From the NCBI GenBank assembly GCA_030386875.1, contig CM059567.1, positions 79,477,130-79,541,129 on the forward strand: DNA of 64,000 bases, read 5' to 3'. The translations under genes and the position numbers were made by a program. The DNA comes from Morinoia aosen (taxonomy: Eukaryota > Arthropoda > Malacostraca > Amphipoda > Talitridae). Position 1 is the stretch's first letter; each line of letters begins with the position of its first letter. Positions 9,354-23,000 of this stretch are shown piece by piece. A model generated the notes under the pieces. That model was not told the DNA's origin. It made no database searches and saw nothing but the letters and a program-made list of their open reading frames with translations.

Positions 9354-12300
9354 CTTTGTTGTATTGGTTTGATCAGGCAAGTTAAGGCTTGGTTCTTTTT
9401 TCATTTCTTGTCAGTATCAAAAAATTGAAAGCAATGTAATTTCAGGACCCCAATTTCTAAAAGAGGGCCTTTATTTAGTACAATTCCTCTAGTGTGCAGG
9501 TTCCAAAAATTAATGTAAATAACAACATACATATAATGAAGTATATCTACATGACGCACGTATGTGTACTTCACCGGATATATATTTTAACTTGATTACG
9601 TATTTTTACCTGAATTATAATTTGTGCCATATTTAAAAAACAAGCATTCATGTTTCTTAGTTGGATCTCAATTGTACCATTAGACTCCATTATTATTATT
9701 ACAATCCATTTCCGTAATTATCACAACGCTACCTTTTTCGAATTCAACTCTGAAACAAGAGACACAAAGTATATCTTCTGACATGTACGCAGTTGCGCAA
9801 CCTCGACGATTTGCTGTAGAACAAAAACTCAAAAGAATTCAGTCTCGCAATACAGAGAGCATCTCGCGTGCTAGAACATGCCTTTGCTGCTGTGGAAGAC
9901 GATTACAAGAAACTGCAGTGAGAAATTAAAGAGAACAATTAACGAGAGAACCAAATTGATGCCTGAAAAGAAGTTCTGTGTAGACGAAACAGAACACCAA
10001 GATTATGAGAACAAGAATAGTTAGGAGTTCTTTCTTAACTTCAGAAATAAATTATTGAACAGCGACGAAGACAGTAGAAGCGATAAATGAAAGAGCGGCT
10101 CGAATTAGTATAACTAATTAAATTATGGCTCTAATCAAAAAGTGTTTTGATCAATTTTTAATTTGACAGTACACTGGTAAAATATTGACTTGGAGTACAA
10201 CTTGCCATGCAGTCAAAAATAATATATATACAGTAGACATAGGTATTTAAAAAGTGTCAGTGTTAATCAAAAACTAACAACCTCTGTATGAAGACCCTGC
10301 TGAGTAGTTGGTTATTTATGCGATTCCAGTGTCTATTTTCTTTAGGTGTCAGTTTGCCTGTTACTGTTTAGAGCTGGGTCATCGCATCAGCTCTGCTTAC
10401 CCTTGGTTACCGCCTTAAAAAGGTCATCATCTTCCCGAAAACGATATCACAAAACGTGGCACTACCCTAATAATGATGAAATGCATTTGAAAATTACTGA
10501 CTGCGGCAATAATGAAATTGGCTCTTAATAATGGCATTTAAAAAACAGAATAATGTGGTATAAATAATTTATACATCAGTGAAGCAGAATTTTACGAGGA
10601 AACAGCAAACAACAATTATTTGAATTATCATTTGTAAACTTAGCATAATTTACTAACCCATTCTTTATATCCTCAATTTATAGCTTTTCATTCCAAGCCA
10701 CGTGCTCGTTTTCAGGGTTGTGACACGTTCTTCCATTTCGGTTTATGAAAAAAACTAGGACACAGTGTTTTTTATTTTCTTAAAGCCTTCAAAGCATCAT
10801 GATTGAGAAGCTTTCTATGTGAACTTTTATTCTAAGCCATACGCCTTGAAACTGGCTCATAATGAACAACGTAAAACGCGCATTCCTATAAAACAAAGAA
10901 CTGTTCAATTCCGTAATAAAGAAAAATATATTTTGTTCACGTGTAACACTGTGGTTATTTTCTGGTTGCCGATTTCCATTTCCGTTCACTAATTTGAATA
11001 AGCCGTATGGTTTTCATTTGAACGAATAGAAATTAATGATTAAATAAGGGAAATTGATGTACATGATCTATCATTTAATTCCTACGGATATCTGCTGACG
11101 TCACCACAAAGAAATTTAAATTCGTTCTGAATGTGAGCCCGACGTCCTGTCAGCAATTTGACAGGACCCACTGTGATAAAAGCAACTGTAACTGCATGTT
11201 CAATTGCAGTGTAATTATTTGCCTGGTGGTATGGATATTGAAGAATCTTGAAAATCTAGCGTGCTATCGACGTGTGTGTTAAGGCTTTGGAGATTTATTC
11301 CGAAGAGAAAAAAGCCATCAATCCTCGAGCTCACCATTTTATGCAATGACAAGCCAGCAGGACCGAGAGAATTGAGTCGTCACGGTTTGAACTCAACCGG
11401 CCAGGCTGTGCTTCAGTAGCAGTGTACGTGAGTTCCAGGCATGACCGCAGATCACATCAGCGGTGACACGCAAAGAGTCGTACTTTTGAGTCCTCTCATC
11501 TTAGTGATAGCATTCATTAAACGCACTCTATAGTTAACTGCCGTCGCTGACAGCAAGCTTGGCTTCAGTGCACACTTAGTGTTACTAAGTTCTTACTTCC
11601 ACGGGTAACAAGAAAAAGTTCAGCGGTGTGTAATTTTTGTATGCTATCGCAAGAAGCTGAAGGAAAAGTAGCACGACATGAAGTTTATAAGGCTACCTGA
11701 GAGTTATATGATAATCTTAAATTGAATTAATTCAACGACTGCAGGCAGCATTTTGCGGAATCATTGTCTCGGGTTATAAGAAGCGAGTCTGTAAATGTAC
11801 TGGCTGCTTGCGATGTTTCCAATTCAAGTGTTAAATTATACTTCTTAGTCGCGTCTGCTCCTGTCTGGAATTTCTGATTTTACATAACACCCGATTCCAT
11901 AACGTTCCCACTTGGGCGTGTTTCCCTCAGAAAGCAAGCACAACGCTTAGTTAGATTGGGACCTGTCATCAAGCAATGAGGTCACCCGGCACACGCTACC
12001 TTAAGCGGGAGGTCGTGAGGCCAAACCCCATTTCCCAGTTAGATTTGTGCAGACAACCCTAACAAGTGCTGTCAAGTAGCCCCTTCTCTGAATAGTTGTC
12101 CTTCGTTTCGTAGTAATAAATAATAAAAACTGCTATGGCTTTCCCTTCCTGCGAGAGGAGCATCTGAAGTCGTAGAACCTTGCCGGGTGTCACTTAAAAA
12201 ATCTGGAACTGAATAGAGGATTATTATGGAACCCGGGGCAACAAGACATTGAAAAAAATAATAATGCTTTACTAATGTTAGGGGCCAGGAAATAATGAAG

Positions 12301-13484
12301 GAACTCTATTTATGGAAGCCAGCACTGAAAAAAAAACTCATCAAAATCTGAACAAACACAAAACGTATGACTGGCTCTCAAATACGGACACACGACGCGA
12401 GCTGCAGCATGGTTATCTGACCCCATCAGCCGCAGGCGGAAGAGGGGGAGGGGCAGATTACTGGAGCTCCCTCCACCTGGACTGTCCTTCACTCCGTCCT
12501 CGCATTGGCTTAGAGGCGCATACCGAGTGTTGCCGTGGCAGATACTTCTTTTGCGCGTGTTGCGTCAAGAGTGAAAATTGCAGCGCTATTGCGGCATAGA
12601 AGTAGCGAATGGAAAACATAAGTGTAAAACTCATAAACAATGTAATAGCTTGCAATGAAAGAAAAATTAAAAGTTCGGACTATGATCATTGTAATTGAAA
12701 TTGATAAATCAAATACATATTGGAATACATCCCATGCAGTCATTTTTGAGTCTTCGTTCAGTGGGTTTCACCTGCTGAATATGGAAAAGCTCCAATGTGC
12801 GGATAATAGTGAATCATACAGTGTCGAGAATATCGAGAACGAGTGGGTTGTTTCCGTTCGTAGGTTGTGGTAAAAGTGTCTTGTATGTCACCACCGTAAT
12901 TAAAAATGAACGCAGATGTTAGTTTAAGAAAGGTGAATGCTCGGTATTTCTTTTGAAATACCTAACTCGCTGAGATAAAGAGACTGGACACAAATTGCCC
13001 TAATAGCTTTTTATTCCCGAGGCAGTGCCAGCACGTCATCACAATTAGTATTTGTGTCTTGTTCTGGTTTCCTTCATTATGATACCTCTCTAAAAAAGAA
13101 TTTTTGACTTGTGATTACGGCGGTTTTTGATCGTGTGTTTAACTCTTTCTGATTTCTGGCATTGAAAATCTTGTCGAAGTATTACGGAAATTACTCGTAA
13201 ATTCAAGATTTAGAGTTACTGACAAGAATCCGCTAACTGGATTACATTATATAAGTAACTAAGACTATTTTACAGTAAAAGGCGGAGTAACAACTACAGA
13301 GCGATAAATCAAAACAGGTTGTTCATCGCGAATTGAGATTGAGCAATTCCCCGCATTGATTTCGAGAAAAATTATCAGCCTCCAATGGACGAGCCAACAA
13401 CACTTAAGGAATGATTCTCAAGGCAAGTTCATTGAATTGCTTTATTATACTCTTGCGCGAAACGTTTAAAAAGTATGTGGATTC

Positions 13485-13650
13485 TGACCTCATTTGATTA
13501 TTCTGATATCATAAGATCATCTCCAAGTTTATCGAATTTTTCTAAGTCAAATGAATTATTCTGACCTTATTAGATCATTCTGATCAAATTAGATCATTCT
13601 GATCAAATTAGTTCATTCTAATTTCATTGTCATTCTGACTAGGTTAGATC
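13485..13650 (+). repeat. Degenerate tandem repeat, about 19 bp unit
   Basis: Repeated units of the form ttagatcattctgatcaaa occur between about 13560 and 13620, with weaker copies on each side (gatcatt and attctga motifs). Many units contain the palindrome tgatca. Confidence 0.5.
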
Positions 13651-15599
13651 ATTCCTTGACCGTGAAAAAAAATTCGCTCTTAGAGAATAGTTCATATTTG
13701 CAAGGTAATTTAGAAGGGTGGGCAATAGAAAGCATTGATGAGTTCTTATGATCACGAGTATGCCAACCATGAATATCACCAACTTTGATACCTTATATTG
13801 AAGCACTCCAACACATCATAGAATTGTGATTCATTGCCCATGGGTGGGGTAACAAAATTTAATCCAATGTAGTGTTCATGCATGGACTGCGTTACAGTAG
13901 ATGCAGCAAGTAAAGGAGCCTTTTAATGTTGGAAAAATACTTTTAATTTTACTCCCCACGCAGTCAACTCTCAGTCGCTGTGTCTTGTAATGATGTAGTC
14001 GCTGCTGAAATGGGTCAACAAAAAGATATTTAAACTTGGCCTCTTACGCATAATAAAGCCCCTTATATCCTAGTGTTGCTCGATGTTAAATTTGAGTAAT
14101 TTAATGGTACATGAGGGGCAAAATATTCTCCAAATATTACACTTTATAATATTTTGGCACCGTATTTTGTGTATCTATCAAGTCAGAAATTGCAACGAGC
14201 TCATGAGCTGTGTTTCTGATACTACCTTTCGTTTGTAATTTTTTTTTAACGTTAAATAATGTAACCAATTTAACGCAAAGACATTGCAATATGTGTTCCA
14301 CGCCAAACAATCACGAAACATTCTCAGCAAATCCTCTGTTATGTAGGGTCTGCAGGAACAGTTGCCAGCGAGTCTAAGGAATGTTGATATCTCACTGATG
14401 AGGCAACTTCACACCTTTCATTTGAACTTTTCGCATTGTGCACTGTTCTGAAATTTACCATTTTTTGTTTCAAAATCTATTTCCTGGATTGAAAGTAAAC
14501 ATTTGTGCGATCGAAGAAAACCGAAATGTTTTTACATCTTCTAAGGATTGACCGAAGTACAGAGGTTTCACGTCCCTATGTTAATTAATGAACTTTTTTC
14601 TTCTTGCGATTGTTGAGAAACGTGAGTCATTAAGTTTTTAGTTTAAAGTACATGTATTTTCAATTTTAGATGACGAATTGGCATTATTTTATGTAAACTC
14701 AGGCCACTATATGAAGGAGAGCCAATTTTTCTAAGCACATATGAGTTCACAGATTTTTGGAAAAAAAGATGTTGTAACAGCTCCGTGAAAAGCATCACAC
14801 CTTAGTAACTTTTCGTGAGTGATCAGCAAATGAAGGCATAGCACACGAAACACGGTAAGATATTTGCTTAAATAATAAATTAAAATAAAAGCCCGGAGCT
14901 CAGTGGCACAAGGCAAGACACATCGAAACTCACTGCAACTAAAGTCCCTACAATCAGAGCTGCTTTCCTACAAGCTGGTAACAGATCACTCGCTGAAGGA
15001 CTGTGAGCTTCATAAACTCTAATGCTTTGGAAATGGTGACTAAAGCTAAGCCAACAACTCTGTAAAGCTATGAGTCGATAAAGTTATGACAAGAAATGAT
15101 ATGCATTCTCAGTCTAGCTAAACTTTTTCATTGCATGTAAGTATTTAGAGGTAATCAATCAGCCCAAAATGTTCTTCCTACAGTAAGACAAAAAGAACAG
15201 TCATGGTATTTCCAATAGAGCGTTGCATACCTGTAGTTCACTAGACTCTACTGCAGTTGTAGAATCAATTAATTATTGTGAGATCAGTGGTTTTCGATGG
15301 TGAATTACCTTTCCAAAAGGCTAATGCACCGATGCACTAATATGATGATAGAAAAACCATGTTGAGAAACACACGAACCTAGAGTAAGAAAACTAACCTC
15401 CATCCTCCCCAGGCCTCTACATAATATCATGGTATATTTTTATGCGCGCGGATGAAATAAGTTCAGACTCAATGCTTCCCATGGTTCACCGTAGAAGACG
15501 AAAAAACAAAAACAAACAAACATCGGCACCTTTGGGATGCTTTATTTCCAATCAAGCCTGATACATATGATCTTCAGCATTGATATTTCAAATGCTATA

Positions 15600-15791
15600 T
15601 AATTAACACAATATATAGGACACAATGACGGTTCCCCCGTAAAGCCTGTACCCATTTCCGACACCTGGGTTGAGTGGGGTATTGTGCTTGAGCTTTCCCT
15701 TATACCCAACGGGGAAAATCGCCGCGCCAGCGCCTGGATACGAACCCTCGTCTCCAACATACAAGGCAGATCCCTTAACCACTGTGCCACG
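15600..15791 (-). mobile_element. tRNA-derived SINE (interrupted at its 5' end)
   Basis: On the minus strand the sequence begins cgtggcacagtggttaaggg and continues to gagggttcgtatccaggcg. These are an A box (TGGCACAGTGG type) and a B box (GGTTCGTATCC) at normal tRNA spacing, so the head derives from a tRNA. A non-tRNA body with ccccgttgggtataaggg follows, then an AT-rich tail near 15600. The 5' edge meets the left LTR of the gypsy element at its CACG target duplication, and the few remaining head bases (gctcgccgtg on the minus strand) lie beyond 26220. The LTR element therefore jumped into this SINE. The 3' boundary is approximate. Confidence 0.7.
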
Positions 15792-15931
15792 TGTTATATT
15801 CTTCTTTTCTTTAGAATCCAAATTCTAGGGTTTTCAAATTTCTACGTCTTTTCAAGTCTAATCTTCAAATCAAAGGAGTTTTTTTCCGAAAGAAAACACG
15901 TCTCTTTCAATGTGGCCACATCGTTTTACTT

Positions 15932-17365
15932 GCTGACATTGTAGCCCCACTGATATCAAATATTATTAACCAGTCTCTCTTACTAGGCACTTTCCCGAAC
16001 TCCCTCAAAGTTGCTAGAGTAACCCCTATCTTTAAAAGTGGTGAAAAAACCTGTGTAAACAATTATCGACCTATCTCCATTCTACCAATTATTAGCAAAG
16101 TATTCGAAAAGATTGTGTATAAAAAAGTGTACTCTTATTTTGAACAAAAATCATTTTTTTACGATAAACAATACGGTTTTCGCTCTAAAAAATCAACAAC
16201 ACAGGCTATATTAAATCATTTACAATTCCTCTATTCTAATATAGATGAAGGAAAGCCTGTCTTCTCTGTATTTCTTGACTTCCGAAAAGCATTTGATTGT
16301 GTGGACCATAAAATACTATTATCGAAACTACACTGTTATGGCATTCGAGGGATTGCCCATGATTGGTTCAGATCATACCTAACAAATCGGAAGCAATACG
16401 TTGTCATTGACGACGCAAAATCAGACCCACAGACAATTAGCCATGGAGTTCCACAAGGATCTGTTCTCGGGCCTCTCTTGTTTCTGATTTTTATCAATGA
16501 TATTGTAAAATCTACATCATTCTTCAAATTCATACTTTTTGCCGATGACAGTACGCTTTCTGCGGTCCTTCCGAACCAAAATCCTGCTATGATTGTGGAG
16601 AGTATAAATACTGAACTTCACAAGGTTTCATCGTGGCTCAAAGCTAATAAAATAAGCCTAAATATCGATAAAACAAATTATATTACTTTCTCATACAAGA
16701 AAGATGTATCTCTCCCATGCATTAAAATTGGCGAAGGAGAAATCGAAGAAACCAACTCATGTAAGTTTCTGGGCATCATAATAGATAAACATCTGACCTT
16801 CAAAGAGCACATCACTCATATTAGTTCTAAATTATCAAAATCCATCGGAATCCTAAATAAAGTTAAAAATTTTCTGCCTGAAACAGCTTTACAAATGCTC
16901 TACCGTACGCTCATTTCCCCATACTTGCAATACGGAATAGAAGCATGGCACGGAACTGATAAAAATAAAACCAACAAAATTTTTACTCTGCAGAAAAGGG
17001 CTGTCAGAGCGGTAAAGAACCTAGAATATAATGCTCACACAAATGATTCTTTCAAAAATTTACAAATACTTAAACTTTCGGATCTCTACAAAATCTCCAT
17101 CTGTAATTTCATTTACAAAACATTAAGAAATGATGGCGACAATAGCCTAAGACAATTATTGACTGCGCAAACTGGTCATCACGACCATTTAACCCGAAAT
17201 AGAAGTAAATTCATGCTTCCTTATTATTCAAAGGCCAGGTCGCAACACAGTATTCTCTTCGTTGGAACCAAAACTTGGAACTCTATACCTGCAGAGATCC
17301 GTGAATGTAATTCGTACAAAGTATTCAAAAAACATCTTGAGTCTCACTTCCTATCAGAATACTAG
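15932..17365 (+). CDS. LINE ORF2 fragment, reverse transcriptase and C-terminal domain
   Basis: The frame is open from the insertion point; the first Met is at 16115, but homology starts at the junction (ADIVAPLISNIINQS). RT motifs appear in order: NNYRPISILPIISKVFEKIV, FLDFRKAFDCVDHKILLSKL (motif A with catalytic Asp), GVPQGSVLGPLLFL (motif B) and LFADD (motif C with the catalytic Asp pair). The thumb follows (CKFLGIIIDKHLTFKEHI), then the conserved C-terminal KTWNSIPAEI. The reading frame shows no stop until 17365, so the copy is young even though it is 5'-truncated. Without an endonuclease it cannot move by itself. Confidence 0.92.
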   Translation, partial: ADIVAPLISNIINQSLLLGTFPNSLKVARVTPIFKSGEKTCVNNYRPISILPIISKVFEKIVYKKVYSYFEQKSFFYDKQYGFRSKKSTTQAILNHLQFLYSNIDEGKPVFSVFLDFRKAFDCVDHKILLSKLHCYGIRGIAHDWFRSYLTNRKQYVVIDDAKSDPQTISHGVPQGSVLGPLLFLIFINDIVKSTSFFKFILFADDSTLSAVLPNQNPAMIVESINTELHKVSSWLKANKISLNIDKTNYITFSYKKDVSLPCIKIGEGEIEETNSCKFLGIIIDKHLTFKEHITHISSKLSKSIGILNKVKNFLPETALQMLYRTLISPYLQYGIEAWHGTDKNKTNKIFTLQKRAVRAVKNLEYNAHTNDSFKNLQILKLSDLYKISICNFIYKTLRNDGDNSLRQLLTAQTGHHDHLTRNRSKFMLPYYSKARSQHSILFVGTKTWNSIPAEIRECNSYKVFKKHLESHFLSEY

Positions 17366-17750
17366 TAGTGTAAGATCACCGTGTCGAAATCTTGCCTCCT
17401 ACATGTAACTAATGATAATGTCATAATGTAACTTGCCTTGTGTACCATAACCAATCTTCTCTCTGCTCTTGAATCGTTTTATCGAACATACTGTTAAATA
17501 TAGCCGACTTGTAAAATATCGAGTTAATTATCTCAATGATCAGTCTAATGCGAAACTAGGTTAAGTGAACTAGGTTAAACTTTTGTACACCCTAGAATAG
17601 CGTGATGGTAGGATGCCCTAGAAGTCGCTGAACTTATTCGGGCCCACAGGTAGCTATATTCAAACTTGTCCATTGTACTAGACTTAAGAAACATTCTACC
17701 TCTGTATCTCCTGTGGTAAATAAATTGTTTAAATTGTTTAAATTGTTTAA
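15933..17750 (+). mobile_element. 5'-truncated LINE of the CR1/Jockey group inserted in the LTR
   Basis: The right LTR reads acttgttataatgaaag where the left LTR reads acttg, then this insert, then ataatgaaag, so the limits are exact to a base or two. The insert begins inside the reverse transcriptase domain and ends in a 9 bp microsatellite-like tail (TAAATTGTT about three times). Such short-repeat tails and the lack of a clear target duplication are typical of CR1/L2-like LINEs. The 5' half with the endonuclease is missing. Confidence 0.9.
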
Positions 17751-18446
17751 ATAATGAAAGATGTACACAAAACATGACAATGGGGTAGATGAGACTAGCA
17801 AATATTAGAACAATTGCTACGAGGGTCTTACGCAACTTTTGGGTACGCAGCGACGTCGGGGTATGATGATAAGATCTCGAATTGTACGTTAAAGTCTTTT
17901 ACGTGAAGATTAACAAGATTAACACAGAGTCAGGGACTAATACGGTGTGCCTACCGTATTCAAGTTAACAAATTAAAGAAAGCGGCACCGAGAGATCTTT
18001 AAGCGACGGAGTTTCGCTCTATAGTGATGATGCCCTAGCCCTCGTCGTACCCTTTAAGTAGACTCGCGCCGTGACCGTTACTTCTGAGGCATGCAGCAGA
18101 TGCCGCAGCTGAATACCCCTGTCGTCGCTTAGGCCCAGCCGCACTCTCGGGTAGTGCCCGCCGTTGCCATCTGCTGTTGCCGTCCGCTGCTACGCTGGTG
18201 CCATGCTGGTGCCATGCTGGTGCCATGCTGTTGCCACGCTGCCACGCTGGCCCTGGGAGCGCAGGCGTTGCCTCTTTTTTTTGTAACGGTCGAGCCCTCG
18301 CTGGGTAAGCATCGACATCTGGCGCGTTGTATAATGCTGAGCTTTGAGATTTCCTGATAGCAGAGTTCGGTGTAAGCTCTCACGTCCAACCGCCTTTTAC
18401 TCTTTTTTGTGGTGAAAACTTAACGGTTCGTACACGGGACACAACA

Positions 18447-20024
18447 GAATCCCCCCAACCTATATTAATCAGCATCTTCCTGGATGTAAAATGGAAGTTT
18501 CCGTCTACTGAAGTCACGCATCTGAGATTCGTACTTCATTGCAGGGGCGAAATTAGACAAGCCTCGAGATTTGTGCTTCTGACGCACTTCTGAATCGAAG
18601 ATCCTGAACAAGCGATAGCTTACTGTAGTCGTCGGGACGTCCTATTCCAGTTCACCATCGAAGACCTTCTCTCTTGGCTAATGACGTTCTATCAGAGGCC
18701 TTCTGAAGACGTTCAAAGGGGTAAAAACCATCCTAATGAAATGTCGAATATGCATTCGATCAGTCTATACTCGACCTCCTGCGTGTAGTTACTACGGACA
18801 TATTGCTGTCCAACGGTATCTTCTTTATTTTTTCTTCGCCGTTGTTGAATCCGTGTCTGGCGAAAATATAGATGTTCAGGGGAAAGTCCAGTCCTTTGTA
18901 CGAGTGGGTGTACTGTTGCTGCAGATGGGAAACTGGGTCCACCTATTGCGCCACGCACAGCTGTAGAAGGCCCTTTAACCGCAGGGTCGTCGTAGACGGT
19001 GCGTAGCTGAAGTATGTTGTGACGGCCGGCCAGACAGTGGTGTTGCCATAACGTTGGTAGTGTACTGTGCGCCTGCACACTGCCCCTGGGTCGCTGCACT
19101 GCTGCGCTGTCGAGCGGTGTGTGTGAGTGCTGTGCGCCTGCACACAACTTCCCAGCCGCGGCGCAGCTGCGGTGGAGAGAGGAGGGTGTGTGCTGCCGCT
19201 GCTCAGACCCCAGTCGGCGCAGCATTGCTGTAATCAATCGTTCCACGTTAATCTCAGGCTTTGACAAAATTTTTCTCTCGGATTTCTTTGACTTATCGTA
19301 ATCAATTGTGTCCATCTACTCATCACATCTCCCCCATGCCATTCACATCCCGGTGTACCATCCTTCGATAGCATTTTAACTAGAATCAAAGTAACCTAAC
19401 GCAATAAGCTCAAAGAAATCCGTTAGAGAACACAAAATGCATGGTAAATGAAGTTAATGAGAAATACATAATATGACATTCAATATCTCGGATAATTAGT
19501 GGGCTGTAAAGGAAAGTTCCTACGTATTAGCACGCATTCCTGGGGAAGAGCTATGAAAAGACATACGAACGGGTTACAAATTTGACATCAAGTAAAATTT
19601 TTATCTGATTAGTGAGCATCATCAAGGTAAATACATAAATTGATTTATAAATCGACATTAATCATGTAATACATCCTATCTGCATTTCGCTGGAGAAATC
19701 ATTTAAATTTAAGTCGAAGCACTTATCCTAAAATTGGAATATGAAAGAAACGTTAAACACAAGGGAAATGATTAGAAAACATCCTTAATATTAAATATAG
19801 AACATTTGGGAGTGAAATGAGATAATCATCATTGAAGTTTTGGGACGTGGAAAATCAGTTAATTCTAAGTCAAAGCACGTATCCTAAATTTGCAATACGA
19901 AAGAAATGTTAAACACAAGGGAAATGGTTAGAAACATTCTTAATATTAAACATAGTACATCTTTAGAATGAAAAGGAGCAATCATCATCGAAGTTTTTGG
20001 GACGTCCTTGCGAGACACAAATAA
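18447..20024 (-). other. Gypsy element 3' non-coding region
   Basis: This lies between the pol stop and the left LTR. It contains two tandem copies of a roughly 156 bp unit (about 19700-19855 and 19856-20010) sharing aagtc(g/a)aagcac, ttaaacacaagggaaatg and atcatcat(t/c)gaagttt. It ends in a purine-rich tract next to the LTR. A 200-codon minus-strand ORF (18713-19315) with low-complexity, His/Arg/Thr-rich content lies here and matches no capsid, protease or envelope features I know. Confidence 0.6.
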
Positions 20025-23000
20025 TCATACATAGTTTGGGCGTCTCGTCCGATTCCTCAGAGAATATCTAGGAATCATTCCTTCATTTCCCTGGCTTGTG
20101 CTCGGCACTGTAGGAATGTCGTTCGTCTCTGCCCCTTGCAGTTCGTCCTTTTCTTCGTCGTTGTTGAAAGGGAAGGCCATGGCGTCGTCAAGATAAGCAC
20201 GTTTCACACGGTTCAGGTGCACCTTCTGCTCTTTTCTGTCTGAGTAGAGGCCTTTGATAGTGATGTTATTTCCATGTCTAGAAGTGACTCTATACGGGCC
20301 TCTGAACCTCGATGGGAAGGCTCTGTCCTCGACACGCCCTCCTTCATTCCTCAACATAATAAGGTCCCCAGCTTGGACATCACATTCTTTGGCCGTTCGA
20401 TTGTAGATCTTCGCCGCAGCTTGCCTGGCCGCCTCAGAGTTCTTTCTAACAGCAGCAAATGCTTTGGACAGTCGGAGCGAAACTTCTGTTGAATACTCTT
20501 GGTCACATGCGTAATTGATGGGCTGCTCCTTGAAGATGTCGTGGTAAGGAAGGTTAGCATCTCTACCGTAGAACAAGAAGAACGGCGTGCCTTTAATCGC
20601 AGTTTGATATGAAGTATTTACCGCGAGAGTCGCAAAGGCGACGCTCTCGTCCCAGCTAAATTTATCTTCCGCGGCCAGGTGAGAAATTGCAGTTTTCAAG
20701 ATGCCATTGAGTCTCTCACAGCATCCATTTGCCATCGGGTGGTAAGCAGTAGTCGTTTGTGATCTCGCTTTAAGATTCTTGCAGACGTCCTGGAATAACC
20801 TATTGGTAAATTCGCTGCCTCTGTCACTGACGATCGTATTTGGAGCTGAGAACTTTCCGACGTATTGGACAAAAGCTCTGGTGACAGTATCAGCAGACTT
20901 ATTTGTAAGGGGGTAAGCATCGACATATCTTGTGAAATGATCCACGATTGTCAGGAGATATTTATTGCCAGCGTAACTAACAGGAAGTTCAACAAGGTCA
21001 ACTGCAACTCTTTCAAGGGGATATGAAATTTCAGGGAATTTACCTAAGGGAACTTTAAATTGACCTTGCCATCTTGTTCGTTGGCAAGCTAGACATTTCT
21101 TTACATAGTCTTTGACGTCACGAATCTGATTAATCCAGAAGAATTTATCTCTGGCACGTTCAAGAGTTCTCAGGAAACCCATATGAGCGGACAAATCGTT
21201 GTCATGGCTCAGCTTTAAAGCTACCTTAACTAAAGACTTAGGAATGACTATTTGTACATTACTTCTACCGTTTCTGCGTTTCTTTCTCGACAATCTACAC
21301 AGGACATTGTTCTCATCAATAAAATATTCGTCAATGTTTGAAATCTTAGTATCACCCAAGTCATTGCCAGTTAACAAGTTTCTTACACCAGACCAAAGTG
21401 AGTCCTTTTCTTGCTCTGAAACAACATCATCCAGGCTCAATTGCTTTGCCTCGACGGCAACACTCTTATCACGTTCACTGTACACGGGTGGAGGGCACAC
21501 GTCGTCGACGGGAACATCTGTCGCATTATTATTAGAACAAGGCTTAATTCTAGAAGGAACATCAGCATTAATTTTAGGATCATTCTTATTACTACAGTTG
21601 GACTCAGCAGTGTCAACGATAGCGTTGACGATTCTTTCGGATCTAGACAAATAGTCGGGCAAATGGTGTTGTGCTCCCGGCTTGTACCGAACAGAGAAAT
21701 TATATTCCTGGAGAAGCAGAGCCCATCTTGAAATACGGTGGTTACCTGTTTTATTAGCAAAAATGAACGTTAAGGGACGGTGATCTGTTACTACGACAAA
21801 TTCATTTAAGTACAGGTACGCATCATAATGTTTGATTGAATCATGGATAGCAAGAGCTTCGAGTTCTGTTGCAGAGTACTTAAGTTCGTTTCCTTTTAAT
21901 TTACGACTATAGTATGCTACTGGCAGCTCAATGCCGTCATGCATCTGAAGTAATGCTCCACCAATTGCAATGCCCGAGGCATCAGTGTGCAACACAAATT
22001 CTCTCTGAAAGTCAGGAAATTTAAGTATAGGCGCAGACACAAGTTTATCTTTCAAGTCATCGAAAGCTCGCTGATGGACGTCAGTCCACTTAAATACATT
22101 CGCCTTTTTTGTAAGCTCGGTTAGAGGTGCCGCGATATGAGCATAATTTTTAATGAACTTTCTAAAGAATCCGGTAGAGCCTAAGAATCTCTTCACCTCT
22201 TTAACACTCCTAGGTCTCAAAGCATCCGCTAAAGCTCGCACTTTGTCAGGTCTGGGAGTTAGTCCCTCTGAACTGACTTTGATTCCAAGAAAGGTCACGC
22301 TACTCGCAGCAAATTGGCATTTTTTGAGACTTAGTTTGAAGCCTGAAGCAGCCGTTTGAAGCAGCGCCTTATCCAAATGTTCGACATGAGTCTCGAAATT
22401 TTTAGAGTAAATAATGATGTCGTCAACATAACAGAACAGAAATTTTGAAATGAATGGAGAAAAAGCCATATTAACTGCTCTTTGAAGTGCAGCCGCAGAT
22501 GTGATAAGACCTTGGGGTGAACGGCAATACCTATAACTACCTGTCGGTGTTTTGAAAGCGGTAATATCTCTGCTCTCTGGGGACAGTTCAATCTGATGGT
22601 AGGAACTTCTCATATCTAAAGTGGTGAACAAGTTTGAGCCCTTTAGAGATTCCAAGGTGTCTGTCATATTCGGAATAGGGAAAGAGTCTTTCCTACAAAT
22701 CTTATTGATAAGTCGGAAGTCAACTACGATCCGATGTGAACCATCACTTTTACGTACAGCTAAGATTGGGGAAGACCAAGGCGAAAAACTTGGTTCAATA
22801 ACTTTTTGCCTGAGCATCTCCTGGACATGCTCTTCAACCAATTGTTTTGTAGCGTGGGGAACTCGATACTGCGGGGTATTTATGGGGGAGTGTCCCTGAA
22901 CATCTAATCTATGCACAGCATTTCGCGCATGACCAATCTCGTCTCCAACCGCGAACGCATTCCTGTGTTTGTTAATCAAATTTACAAGGGTCGTTTTCTG

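Larger units (their letters stand above)
8744..15599. other. AT-rich intronic or intergenic DNA
   Basis: No gene supported. It holds a TTAGG-like low-complexity tract near 9311, a GC-rich patch at 12410-12560 without a coherent exon, and a degenerate tandem stretch near 13.5 kb. It probably belongs to the long upstream intron if the signal exon at 40.6 kb starts the same gene. Confidence 0.4.
15792..18446 (-). repeat. Left (3') LTR of the gypsy element, split by a LINE
   Basis: The LTR parts are 15792-15932 and 17751-18446, about 837 bp together, matching the right LTR in order. The LINE lies between them. A GC-rich part near 18150-18250 carries an 11 bp tandem unit (ctggtgccatg), with one more copy than in the right LTR. 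Confidence 0.9.

Noticed and set aside
18035-18389. Ala/His/Gly-rich ORFs in the LTRs as genes
   Set aside because: They come from the GC-rich 11 bp tandem unit in the LTR and occur in both LTRs.
18713-19315. Envelope gene of the gypsy element
   Set aside because: The 200-codon frame has no signal peptide, membrane segment, cleavage site or Cys pattern of an envelope; it is low-complexity.
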